This document shows, piece after piece, positions 1 to 7,933 of a stretch of 64,000 nucleotides of DNA (the first letter of the stretch is position 1; each line of letters opens with the position of its first letter). The notes below the pieces were generated by a model. It ran no database searches. It was not told the origin of the DNA and saw only the letters and a list, made by a program, of their open reading frames with translations. The position numbers and the translations under genes are program-made. Origin of the DNA: Aeromonas veronii (lineage in GTDB: Bacteria > Pseudomonadota > Gammaproteobacteria > Enterobacterales > Aeromonadaceae); NCBI RefSeq assembly GCF_040215105.1, contig NZ_CP157875.1, positions 3,745,001 to 3,809,000 on the forward strand, given 5' to 3'.

Positions 1-5
1 TCGAT

Positions 6-41
6 GGAGGCGCATTATAGAGACATCGCTCACATTGGCAA
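6..41 (-). promoter_or_regulatory. rRNA P1-type promoter firing out of the left edge
   Basis: Read on the minus strand, a -35 TTGCCA (41-36), a 16-base spacer and a perfect -10 TATAAT (19-14) are followed by the discriminator GCGCCTCC (13-6). The 16-base spacer and the GCGCC discriminator are the hallmark of stringently controlled rRNA P1 promoters in gammaproteobacteria. The stretch upstream (about 42-80) is A/T-tract rich, like an UP element. The transcribed gene lies outside the window, so the rRNA identity is an inference; a tRNA operon is the alternative. Confidence 0.75.
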
Positions 42-116
42 GAGATAATCGCAATAAAATTGCAAAAAATGGCAATTAGTTAGTTATTCATGCTAACACA
101 CAACTTCTATACAAAC

Positions 117-125
117 TTATCCACA
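117..125 (+). promoter_or_regulatory. DnaA box
   Basis: TTATCCACA is an exact match to the high-affinity DnaA box consensus TTATNCACA. It lies about 75 bases upstream of the rRNA-type -35 element. A single box does not make an origin, and no cluster or AT-rich unwinding element is visible nearby. It could tie the neighbouring promoter to DnaA or be a chance match. Confidence 0.45.
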
Positions 126-237
126 GATACTAGTGAAATGATACCATTAAAGGCCCCAGCGTCGGCCCGCTGGAGTCATCCACCTTGGATGGCATCCCTG
201 CATCTGTTCCTCATGGCGTTTCTATATATAGAAGGCA

Positions 238-1296
238 TCAGGGTATCGATGGCATCAGGCCGGCCTCGGCCACCCAGGTCGCCATCAGCTCGGCGGCGGG
301 CCCTTCATGACAACCCGCCACATTCTGCCCGGCCCAGAGCGGGGAGAAGTCCACACTCCCACTCTTCTCGGCGGCGCTGCGCATCGGGGCCAGCGCCGCA
401 CTCGCGTGGGGGAAGGCGGGAGGCAGCTCGCTGATGGGCCCCAACTCCCGCATCAGGCGGTTGACGATGCCTCTGGCGGGGCGGCCGCTGAACAGGTTGG
501 TCAGGGCAGTGTGATGGCGCAGCTCCGACTGGATGGCCGCCCGGTGCAGGGCCGAGGTGGTCGCCTCTGGGCAACAGAGGAATGCGGTGCCCATCTGTAC
601 GGCGCTCGCCCCCAGCGCCAGGGCGGCGCGGATCCCCTTGCCATCGACGATGCCCCCGGCGGCGATCACCGGCAGCTTCACCGCCTGCACTATCTGCGGC
701 AACAGGGTGAAGGTGCCTTGCTGCAGGCTGAGATCGTCCGACAGGAAATGGCCGCGATGGCCTCCCGCCTCCAGCCCCTGGGCGATGATGGCATCGGCAC
801 CATGCTCTGCCAGCCAGCGCGCCTCTGCCACCGTGGTGGCACTGGCCAGTACAATAGCTCCCCAGCTTTTCACGCTCTTGAGCAAGGCCGGGTCAGGCAA
901 GCCGAAGTGAAAGCTCACCACGGTGGGTTTGAACTCGGCCAGGATGGCGGCATGTTCCGCATTGAAGGGGGCGCGGCTCGGGGCGCTCAGACTGGCATCG
1001 GCCGCGAGTCCCAGCTCGGCATAGTAGGGCGCCAACGCCTGCCGCCAGCGGCGCTCTTCGGCGGGAGCAAGATCCTGCTGATGGTGGCAGAAGAAGTTGA
1101 TGTTGAAGGGCCCGAGTCCACTCTCTGAAAGCTCACGCAAGGCTTGTTGCAATGCGGGCGGGCTGAGCATGGCTGCCGGCAAGGAGCCGAGCCCGCCGGC
1201 AGCGCTGACCGCCAGCGCCAGCTTGCCGTCCTGTACTCCCGCCATGGGGGCCTGGATGATGGGGTAACGTGCTCCCAGCCGGGCAAGCAGACTCAT
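238..1296 (-). CDS. Nitronate monooxygenase (2-nitropropane dioxygenase family)
   Basis: FMN-dependent TIM-barrel enzyme, 352 residues, a normal length for the family, which oxidises alkyl nitronates such as the toxin propionate-3-nitronate. Visible signatures are the N-terminal IIQAPMAG (13-20), the QGLEAGGHRG flavin and active-site loop (173-182) with its conserved His, and the phosphate-binding AAGGI (212-216) followed by GASAVQMGTAFL. An ideal GAGGAG lies five bases before the ATG. The start overlaps the stop of the upstream TfoX-type gene by four bases (ATGA), so the two are co-transcribed. FabK-type enoyl reductases share the fold, but this sequence reads as a monooxygenase. A short repeat of its last codons follows the stop (see findings). 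Confidence 0.88.
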   Translation of the reverse strand: MSLLARLGARYPIIQAPMAGVQDGKLALAVSAAGGLGSLPAAMLSPPALQQALRELSESGLGPFNINFFCHHQQDLAPAEERRWRQALAPYYAELGLAADASLSAPSRAPFNAEHAAILAEFKPTVVSFHFGLPDPALLKSVKSWGAIVLASATTVAEARWLAEHGADAIIAQGLEAGGHRGHFLSDDLSLQQGTFTLLPQIVQAVKLPVIAAGGIVDGKGIRAALALGASAVQMGTAFLCCPEATTSALHRAAIQSELRHHTALTNLFSGRPARGIVNRLMRELGPISELPPAFPHASAALAPMRSAAEKSGSVDFSPLWAGQNVAGCHEGPAAELMATWVAEAGLMPSIP

Positions 1297-1574
1297 GATT
1301 GCTCCTCTCGCTCACCCCTTGCTTCTCCCTGCTGCGTCCGGGCCAAGGAGATGGCGCCTTCGATGGCACCCCGGGCCTGGGGGCTGTTCTGCCAGCAGGT
1401 CGATCCCAGCATGCTGGCCACCAGCTGGACGATATGAGGCATATCGGCGTGGGCCAGTTCCGCCAGACTGTGGTAGCCCAGCTGTTCGAGTCGGCCGATG
1501 ACGGTGGGCCCCACCCCTTTCACCCCGAGCAGCAAGGCCCGCTCGTCCGCCGGGAACTGTTTTACCTCGGTCAT
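1293..1574 (-). CDS. TfoX C-terminal-domain protein
   Basis: Small cytoplasmic protein of 93 residues made of a single TfoX C-terminal-type domain. The core LLGVKGVGPTVIGRLEQLG (about 15-33) is a helix-hairpin-helix-like segment with the GVGP turn, followed by SLAELAHADMP. Full TfoX/Sxy competence regulators carry an N-terminal domain as well; this protein lacks it, so a direct competence role cannot be assumed. A GGGAGG precedes the ATG. It is the first gene of a two-gene operon with nitronate monooxygenase, joined by a four-base stop/start overlap. The charged C-terminus (GEREEQS) is probably disordered. Confidence 0.75.
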   Translation of the reverse strand: MTEVKQFPADERALLLGVKGVGPTVIGRLEQLGYHSLAELAHADMPHIVQLVASMLGSTCWQNSPQARGAIEGAISLARTQQGEARGEREEQS

Positions 1575-1646
1575 TCATCGCCTCCCTGTGTCATGACACT
1601 CTTGATCTCTCTGCCCCATGGCCAAGAGGGTGATCATAATCGCTAT

Positions 1647-2288
1647 TCAACGCACATTTCTTAGCAAAAAATCTGGCTGACCACAGGAGCGAGCCTCCCG
1701 TTTGTGCATCTCGTCGGAGCAGGGCACGGCGCTCTCCCCGTCCTTGTCGATGCAGACGTAGATCTCCCGCAGGAAGCGGCCCCCATCGGCGCAGGCCAGG
1801 GTGATATTCTCCTTGGACAGCCAGGCATTGGCATCGACCAGATCCTGCTTGAGTTGTTCACGGCTCTTGCGAAGGGGCTGGGCAGGCGACTGATAGGCCG
1901 CAGGCACTGCCACCTTCTCACGCAGGGTGCTGGCCAGTTGGTGGAACTGCGCCTGATCGAGGCCGGAGCAGGTGCCGTGCTTCTGCCATTCATGGCGATA
2001 GAGGAAACGGCTGGGGTAGAGCCCGGCAAACTCGCGCTCCATCTGGGGATCCAGCCGCTTACGACTGCAATCGCTCGGGTAGCCGCGCTGATACTGGGGC
2101 CAGAGCCCGTGCAGCACGAATCCGAGCTGACGGCTGCACTGCTCCCTGTCCGTCGGTTTGACGGCGCAGTGCTGGGGTGACCAGGAGAGAGCCAGCGCGT
2201 AATAGTCGAACTCACCCGCCTCCCCCTTGGCCTGCACGCTCGGGGCGCACAGCAGGGCGGCGGCCAGCAATGCCATCGTCTTTCTCAT
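1647..2288 (-). CDS. rna: Periplasmic ribonuclease T2 family (RNase I)
   Basis: Exported endoribonuclease of 213 residues that cleaves RNA without strong base preference through a 2',3'-cyclic phosphate. The start is set at the ATG preceded by AGAGAG/GCGAG, because it opens directly into a signal peptide (MRKTMALLAAALLCAPSVQA, residues 1-20). Both catalytic signatures of the T2 family are present: FVLHGLWPQ with His60, and HEWQKHGTC (99-107) with Glu100 and His104. Several Cys residues suit a disulfide-bonded periplasmic protein. It is a single gene; the neighbour downstream starts about 70 bases away with its own ribosome site. Confidence 0.9.
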   Translation of the reverse strand: MRKTMALLAAALLCAPSVQAKGEAGEFDYYALALSWSPQHCAVKPTDREQCSRQLGFVLHGLWPQYQRGYPSDCSRKRLDPQMEREFAGLYPSRFLYRHEWQKHGTCSGLDQAQFHQLASTLREKVAVPAAYQSPAQPLRKSREQLKQDLVDANAWLSKENITLACADGGRFLREIYVCIDKDGESAVPCSDEMHKREARSCGQPDFLLRNVR

Positions 2289-2513
2289 CTCGCACTCTCT
2301 CTTCATGGTGAAATCTGACGGCAGCAAACTCCCTGCCGAACCTCATGCTCCCATATCAGGGAGTCAAAGAACAACCATCCAAAATATCCCTACCAAGCCT
2401 GGGTCAGACCAGTAAAGGGTTTCCCCTGCCGGATCAGAGGCGTAAGCTGACTCTCCGGCGAGCCTTCGCGTCCCGCCACCTTATCCCCGAATTCAGCTAC
2501 CACAGGACGTAAC

Positions 2514-3074
2514 ATGATCCGCAAGAATCCCTCAGGTCACCTGCCCGTCATCCACGAATCCGCCTATATCGACAAGACCGCCATCATCTGCGGCAAGGTG
2601 ATCATCAAGGAGAACGTGTTTGTCGGCCCCTACGCCGTGATCCGTGCCGATGAGGTGGACGAGACCGGAGACATGGAGCCCATCGTCATCGGCGCCAACT
2701 CCAACATCCAGGATGGCGTGGTGATCCACTCCAAATCCGGCGCCGCCGTGACCATCGGCGAGTTCAGCTCCATCGCCCACCGCAGCATAGTCCACGGCCC
2801 CTGCGAGGTCGGTAACCGGGTCTTTATCGGTTTCAACAGCGTGCTGTTCAACTGCCACATCGGCGAAGGCTGCGTGGTGCGCCACAACTCGGTGGTCGAC
2901 GGTTGCGATCTGCCCGCCGGTTTCTATGTGCCCTCCACCACCCGCATCAACCAGCAGAGCGATCTGGCCGAGATCCCCCGTGTCACGGTCGATGCCACCG
3001 AGTTCTCCGAGGACGTGGCCCACACCAACATCGATCTGGTCAAGGGTTACAAGGCGCTCTCCAACGAGTTCTGA
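2514..3074 (+). CDS. Gamma-class carbonic anhydrase-like hexapeptide protein
   Basis: Left-handed beta-helix protein, 186 residues, related to archaeal Cam and CcmM N-terminal domains. It probably hydrates CO2 with a metal at a trimer interface. The three metal-ligand histidines can be placed by spacing: His72 in VVIHS, and His89 and His94 in AHRSIVH. Gln66 and Arg44 sit where Cam has its active-site Gln and Arg. Repeating hexapeptide turns (for example IGEFSS, VGNRVF, IGEGCV) run from about residue 20 to 140, followed by a C-terminal helix. The proton-shuttle loop of Cam is not obvious, so activity is unproven. It is monocistronic, with a strong terminator 26 bases after the stop. Confidence 0.8.
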   Translation: MIRKNPSGHLPVIHESAYIDKTAIICGKVIIKENVFVGPYAVIRADEVDETGDMEPIVIGANSNIQDGVVIHSKSGAAVTIGEFSSIAHRSIVHGPCEVGNRVFIGFNSVLFNCHIGEGCVVRHNSVVDGCDLPAGFYVPSTTRINQQSDLAEIPRVTVDATEFSEDVAHTNIDLVKGYKALSNEF

Positions 3075-3100
3075 TCTCCTCCTTATATAAGAACGAAAAA

Positions 3101-3125
3101 ACGGGCGCCTGTGCGCCCGTTTTTA
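3101..3125. terminator. Intrinsic terminator after the carbonic anhydrase gene
   Basis: A perfect 8-bp stem ACGGGCGC/GCGCCCGT with loop CTGT is followed by TTTTATT and preceded by an A-run, so it can work in both directions. It separates the carbonic anhydrase gene from the convergent SAM hydrolase gene. Confidence 0.9.
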
Positions 3126-3154
3126 TTGCGTGGTGTTTCTGACCATTCCCGGCT

Positions 3155-4063
3155 TTAACCGCACTTCTTCAGATTGATATGCCAGTTGGCGCCGGATTGC
3201 ACCTGATGTTTGGCGGCGAAGCTGTCCATGTTGAGCGCCACCGACACCTGCAACAGGCTGTTGAGGTAGATGAGCGGCTGCCCCTCAGGCACATCACCAA
3301 AGCTGCTGACATAGGGCGCCTTGCCCTCGAACCTGACCACTTCCCCCTCGCTGATCTTGAGGCAGGCCTTGTCCCCCTTGTTGATCCCCGCCTTGGTCAG
3401 CAGAGCCTCGTCGATGTTGCTCCAGACGTTGCCATACTGCACATCCAGGATGGGGATGGTGCCCTTGACGGTGCCGTCGCGCTCGACCAGTGCGGCCTGA
3501 TAGGGAATGGTCACCACCTCGGCGGGCAGCAGGGGGCCCACCTGCTCGAAGCTGATGGTGCCGGAGGCGAGACGGGCACCGGTGTAGGCGTACACGTCGC
3601 GGCCGTGGAAGGTGTAGGACTTCTCGGATCCCTTGAGACGATTGCGTTTCTCGTCGATCTGGCGCACCGCCTCGATACCGAAGTGCTCAGCCACCAGGGT
3701 CAGAGTGCCGTTGTCCGGCGAGACGATGTAGTGACCGCTCTTGGTCTTGAGCACCACGGAGTGGCGCGCCGTGCCGACACCGGGATCCACCACGCTCACG
3801 AAGACAGTGCCCTTGGGCCAGTAGTTGATCGTCTGGTAGAGGCGATAGGCGGCCTCCCAGATGTTGTAGGCCGGGATCTCGTGGGTCAGATCATGGAGCG
3901 GCAGGCTTCTATCCACCCCGAAGGCGACCCCCTTCATGGCCGACACTGCCCCATCCTTGAGACCAAAGTCGGTCTGGAACACCAGGGCCTCACTGGCAAG
4001 GGCGCTGCCAGCCAGCAGCGAGAGGGTGAGCGCGAGCACCCGGGGCACAGTGCGAATATCCAT
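3155..4063 (-). CDS. Exported SAM hydrolase / SAM-dependent hydroxide adenosyltransferase (DUF62)
   Basis: The family splits S-adenosylmethionine into adenosine and methionine by adding hydroxide at C5'; relatives are the fluorinase and chlorinase halogenases. The protein has 302 residues. Core signatures are FQTDFGLKDG near the mature N-terminus, SVVDPGVGTARHSVVLKTK and the SPDNGTLT loop. The start is fixed by AAGGAG seven bases before an ATG that opens a signal peptide (MDIRTVPRVLALTLSLLAGSALA). A signal peptide is odd for an enzyme whose substrate is cytoplasmic, and suggests action in the periplasm or on exported or imported nucleosides. The TDFG and DPGVG motifs favour hydrolase over halogenase. 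Confidence 0.85.
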   Translation of the reverse strand: MDIRTVPRVLALTLSLLAGSALASEALVFQTDFGLKDGAVSAMKGVAFGVDRSLPLHDLTHEIPAYNIWEAAYRLYQTINYWPKGTVFVSVVDPGVGTARHSVVLKTKSGHYIVSPDNGTLTLVAEHFGIEAVRQIDEKRNRLKGSEKSYTFHGRDVYAYTGARLASGTISFEQVGPLLPAEVVTIPYQAALVERDGTVKGTIPILDVQYGNVWSNIDEALLTKAGINKGDKACLKISEGEVVRFEGKAPYVSSFGDVPEGQPLIYLNSLLQVSVALNMDSFAAKHQVQSGANWHINLKKCG

Positions 4064-4235
4064 ATCGAAACTCCTTGGGATAGATGACAACGTCGATTGG
4101 CCGTTTAGCCATCTAGAATGCCAATAAAAATCCCCATTGCAAGCGCTCATGCCCGAATGGGGGGAAATCCCTCGCCTGCCCCCCAGAACGGGTGTATGGA
4201 TGGAGTTATCTAATCACGTGCGGCAAGGAGTGATG

Positions 4236-4700
4236 ATGACACAACGACAAGCCAGTGGACTGACCCTGATCCTGGGAGAGACGCGCAGCCGGCTGGAATG
4301 GATTGACCAGGATGGCACCCACGAGTCGTACTCGCTGGCCTTCGGTCTCGATGCCCTGACCCCGGGCCCGTTTCGACGCGAACCACCGACACCGCTCGAA
4401 CTGGAACAAGCCATCATGGTGGTAGAGGATGAACTGATGCCGCTGGCGACGCGGATCCCTCCCCACGACTCTCTGACCCTGCAAAGCCCCTACCCCCTGG
4501 CCAGTCAACTGGGTGGGCGACACCTCAGCCGGGAACGCATAGAGCAGTTGTTTGGCCAGTTTGCCGCCATGGTGGAGGGAGATCCGATGGCGTCGGCCAA
4601 CCTGCCCAGGACGCGCCACTTTGCCGCAACCCTCTTGATCCTGCGGGAATGGATGCACCATCTGGATGCCGGGCAGGTGCTGCTGGCCGACGAGGTCTGA
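4236..4700 (+). CDS. Hypothetical protein
   Basis: I do not recognise this protein of 154 residues. It is acidic with no signal peptide or membrane segment, and reads as a mixed alpha/beta cytoplasmic protein. The first 60 residues look like beta strands (LTLILGETRSRLEWIDQDG), and the remainder looks helical (LELEQAIMVVEDELMPLATRI; SRERIEQLFGQFAAMVEGD). AAGGAG lies five bases before the second of two adjacent ATGs, which sets the start; the frame stays open further upstream without a better site. It stands alone between divergent and independent genes. Confidence 0.65.
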   Translation: MTQRQASGLTLILGETRSRLEWIDQDGTHESYSLAFGLDALTPGPFRREPPTPLELEQAIMVVEDELMPLATRIPPHDSLTLQSPYPLASQLGGRHLSRERIEQLFGQFAAMVEGDPMASANLPRTRHFAATLLILREWMHHLDAGQVLLADEV

Positions 4701-4965
4701 GGCGCTTCCCTGCCGATGAACCGGTCTTTATTCAACCAATATTCAGTTCGTATCAGTTTTTATCCCTCACTATGCGCGCTTTCATTTTTCGCCAATTGTC
4801 TGTCAGACAATGAGGGTGGACAGGAGCGCAACTGTTGATATACATAGTGACTGTCTTGTTGATGTTCATTGGCATTGACTTCAGAATCACACACTTGAAC
4901 TCTGCACTTGGCTTACCTTGAGCCACATTTGGCAGCACACGGCATACGGCAGCTCAGGGATCCTC

Positions 4966-6438
4966 ATGTCATCTCAACACCCCCCCATCCCCCGCAAGTG
5001 GTGGTACAGGTTCTGGTTTTTCTGCCTGGCGCTGGCGGGGCTGGTGGTGGTCGGCAACTATGCCTACCTCAACGTGCGGCACGATATGCTGCTCATCGCC
5101 CACAAGCAGTCGAATGTGTTTGAGGTGTTCTATCAGCGCACTCGCGTCCTGGATCCCGCACAGCTGATCCAGTTCGTCGACAGCAATGCCATCAAGAGCC
5201 CCATTTTCAGCGAAAACCGGGATGCCCTCGCTTACGTCTACGCCTATGACTTCAAGACCCGGGCCCGGCTGGCACAGATCCCGCTCATGCCCGCCACCAG
5301 AGATCTGCTGGCGGCCTATCAATATGTGCTCTCCTACCCGGACGTCATCAATATTTACGCCATCTTCGACAATCACCGCATGCTCGGCCTGATGTCGGAC
5401 AATACCCAGCTGCCTGATCAACTGTTTGAGTCCAACACCTTGATGGATCAGATCGAGCCATGGCATCACTACTTCGGCTGCGCCGCATTTGCCCTGAGCC
5501 ACGCCCCCTGCAGCAAGGATGAAGCCCAGGTGTCGGATATCTACACCGATACTTTCACCCAGTTGAAGACCATCACCATGTACTTTCCCTTCGTCTTCTA
5601 TGACCAGGCCGAAAATACCTATCGTTATGGCCTGACGGGGATCGACATCGCCGTCGACACCGCCTTCCGGGAAGTGCTGCTGCCCTACGAAACCCACAAC
5701 CCGACACGGACCGTCGTCTCCTTCGATGAGGTCGAGCCGTGCCGCCCTTTCCATATCTGCCTCAACACCCCCCTGATGCAGACCAAGGCGAGCTCCACCC
5801 TCTATCTGAAGTGGTCCTACTCCTATGGGGACGCCTTGCATCAGCTGGTGTTCTACAGCCCGGCATTCAAGGTCTACCTGATCGCCCTGCTGCTCATCAT
5901 GCTCACCTGGCGCCAGGTCTATGCTCGTCTGCGGGCCCTGACCCACACGGATCACCTCACCCGGTTGCCGCGACGGGACATCCTGAACGAGACCCTGTTG
6001 CAGGATCACGACTACCTGATGCTGCTGGACATCGACAACTTCAAGGCCATCAATGACCGCCATGGCCACAACGTGGGGGATCTCGCCCTGACCGCCTTCG
6101 CTCTCGGGTTGCGCACCAATACCCGCAAGGGGGATATCTCTATCCGCTGGGGAGGGGAGGAGTTTGTGATCCTGTTCAAGGGGCTGGGTGACGAAACGGC
6201 CATGCAGCAGGCTGCCGCCCGCTTGCTGACCCATCCCATCCGGATAGCCGAGGTCCCGGCCCCCATCACCTTCTCCGCCGGCGTCATCCGCATTCGCGAT
6301 TATCTGCAGGTGACGGACGCCGTCGCCCTGGCGGACGAGCTGCTCTATCACGTCAAGCAGCACGGCAAGCACAATATCGCCTACTACCATGGGCAGCAGA
6401 TCAGGCTGGTGCGGGAAGACGCCGCCCCCCAATCCTGA
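4966..6438 (+). CDS. Membrane diguanylate cyclase with periplasmic sensor region
   Basis: Makes cyclic di-GMP from two GTP. Of 490 residues, the N-terminus is a basic stretch followed by a membrane helix (WFFCLALAGLVVVGNYAYL). A roughly 270-residue periplasmic region of no recognised family follows, then a second helix (VYLIALLLIMLTW) and a C-terminal GGDEF domain. The active site is GGEEF, preceded at the usual five-residue distance by RKGD, an RxxD inhibitory site, so product feedback is expected. The metal-binding LLDIDNFKAIND is intact. The ATG is preceded by AGGGA; a TTG 48 bases upstream is in frame but has no ribosome site. Several Cys in the sensor region (FGCAAFALSHAPC) may form disulfides. 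Confidence 0.88.
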   Translation: MSSQHPPIPRKWWYRFWFFCLALAGLVVVGNYAYLNVRHDMLLIAHKQSNVFEVFYQRTRVLDPAQLIQFVDSNAIKSPIFSENRDALAYVYAYDFKTRARLAQIPLMPATRDLLAAYQYVLSYPDVINIYAIFDNHRMLGLMSDNTQLPDQLFESNTLMDQIEPWHHYFGCAAFALSHAPCSKDEAQVSDIYTDTFTQLKTITMYFPFVFYDQAENTYRYGLTGIDIAVDTAFREVLLPYETHNPTRTVVSFDEVEPCRPFHICLNTPLMQTKASSTLYLKWSYSYGDALHQLVFYSPAFKVYLIALLLIMLTWRQVYARLRALTHTDHLTRLPRRDILNETLLQDHDYLMLLDIDNFKAINDRHGHNVGDLALTAFALGLRTNTRKGDISIRWGGEEFVILFKGLGDETAMQQAAARLLTHPIRIAEVPAPITFSAGVIRIRDYLQVTDAVALADELLYHVKQHGKHNIAYYHGQQIRLVREDAAPQS

Positions 6439-6559
6439 CCGCGCTCGCCAGGCTGGCCTTCTGCCTGGCGGGGAGCATCTGCTACCATGGCGCCATTCTC
6501 TTGCGCCCCTTGTGCCCTGACATTCAACCGTCATGGCCTCGCCCTGTACCGGACTCTCT

Positions 6560-7810
6560 ATGCCAGCCTCCTTTGCCGACCTGACCCTCTCCCCCCGCTT
6601 GCAGCAGACCCTGCGCGAACTCGGTTATGACCAACCGACCCCCATTCAATCCGCCGCCATTCCCCTGGTGCTGGCGGGACGGGATCTGCTGGCGGGGGCC
6701 CAGACCGGCACCGGCAAGACCGCCGCCTTCGTGCTGCCCATCTTGCAACTGTTGATGGCGCAGCAGGCCGAACCCGCCGCCTTCCGTCCCATCCGCGCCC
6801 TGGTGCTGGTGCCGACCCGGGAGCTGGCGGTGCAGGTGCACGAGAGCGTGCTGCGCTATGGCAAGGAGACCGGGCTCACCTGCGCCCTGGTGTACGGCGG
6901 GGTCAGCATCGCCGCCCAGGTGGAGGCGCTAAAAAGTGGGGTGGACCTTCTGATCGCCACCCCGGGACGGCTGCTCGACCATCTGCGCCAGGGGGCACTC
7001 AGCCTCGCCAGCCTCACTCATCTGGTGTTCGACGAGGCGGACAGGATGCTCGACATGGGCTTTATGGACGAGATCACCGCCCTGCTCAAACAGATACCCG
7101 CCGAGCGCCAGACCCTGCTCTTCTCCGCCACCTGCGACGACAACCTGTACGCCTTGAGCAAGGTCTTGCTGCGCGACCCGGCACTGATTGAAGTCGCCCC
7201 GCGCAACACCACGGCGGCCGAGGTGGAGCAGCGGGTCTATGCGGTGGATGGGGATCGCAAGCAGGCGCTGGTCGAGCATCTGCTGAAGGAAAAAGGCTAT
7301 GCCCCTGCGCTTATCTTCAGCCGCACTCGCCAGGGGGCGGATCAACTCGCCCAGCGGCTCGGCAAGGGGGGCATCAATGCGCTGGCCCTGCACGGGGATC
7401 TCTCCCAAAGCGCCCGTGAAAACGTGCTGCTGGAGTTTCGCGCCGGCACCCTGCAGGCGCTGGTCGCCACCGACGTGGCGGCCCGCGGGCTGGATATCAG
7501 CGATCTCAACTATGTGATCAACCTGGAGTTCCCCTATCAGCCGGAGGATTACGTGCACCGCATCGGGCGCACCGGCCGCGCCGGCAACAAGGGGCTCGCC
7601 ATCACCTTGCTGAGCCCGGACGACGTGCCTCAGCTCGAAAAAGTGGAAGCCGTGCTCGATACCCGGCTGCCCCAGCAGTGGTTCCCGGGCTTCGAGCCCG
7701 ATCTGACCCGCTTCGATCCCGCACCGCGCCGCAGCAGCAAGGGAGCCCAGAAACAGAAGGCCAGAAAGCAGGCGCTCTCTGGCAACAAGGGTGGCAAGGG
7801 CAAGCGCTAG
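6560..7810 (+). CDS. DEAD-box ATP-dependent RNA helicase, RhlE-like
   Basis: RNA-unwinding ATPase, 416 residues. All core motifs are present: Q motif (GYDQPTPIQ), Walker A AQTGTGKT, PTRELA, GG, TPGR, DEAD within VFDEADRMLDMGF, SAT in LLFSATCDD, and the C-terminal HRIGRTGRAG. The tail is Lys/Arg-rich (KGAQKQKARKQALSGNKGGKGKR) and probably binds RNA. The start was chosen because MPASFADLTLS aligns with the usual RhlE N-terminus; neither this ATG nor one 27 bases upstream has a strong ribosome site. It could equally be named RhlB- or SrmB-like; the family is sure, the subgroup is not. A terminator lies about 85 bases after the stop. Confidence 0.9.
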   Translation: MPASFADLTLSPRLQQTLRELGYDQPTPIQSAAIPLVLAGRDLLAGAQTGTGKTAAFVLPILQLLMAQQAEPAAFRPIRALVLVPTRELAVQVHESVLRYGKETGLTCALVYGGVSIAAQVEALKSGVDLLIATPGRLLDHLRQGALSLASLTHLVFDEADRMLDMGFMDEITALLKQIPAERQTLLFSATCDDNLYALSKVLLRDPALIEVAPRNTTAAEVEQRVYAVDGDRKQALVEHLLKEKGYAPALIFSRTRQGADQLAQRLGKGGINALALHGDLSQSARENVLLEFRAGTLQALVATDVAARGLDISDLNYVINLEFPYQPEDYVHRIGRTGRAGNKGLAITLLSPDDVPQLEKVEAVLDTRLPQQWFPGFEPDLTRFDPAPRRSSKGAQKQKARKQALSGNKGGKGKR

Positions 7811-7888
7811 GCTCTGAGCCCTCTTGTCATCAACAAGGGGATCAGAACCGGGGAAGAGCAAAGCCTCAGCTTCAGCATCCATCCCCAA

Positions 7889-7916
7889 TAAAAAACGCCC
7901 GATTGGGCGTTTTTTA
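7889..7916. terminator. Bidirectional intrinsic terminator
   Basis: The 6-bp core ACGCCC/GGGCGT with loop GATT is flanked by A and T runs that extend the pairing (AAAAAACGCCC...GGGCGTTTTTT). It ends the helicase gene and, on the other strand, the convergent flippase-like gene. Confidence 0.9.
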
Positions 7917-7933
7917 TTGCTCTTATCCCGATA

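Noticed and set aside
117..125. Chromosomal origin of replication
   Set aside because: Only one DnaA box and no unwinding element; dnaA, mnmG and rpmH are not in the window.
6446..6470. Hairpin CGCCAGGC/GCCTGGCG after the first GGDEF gene
   Set aside because: No T-run follows on either strand, so it is not called a terminator.
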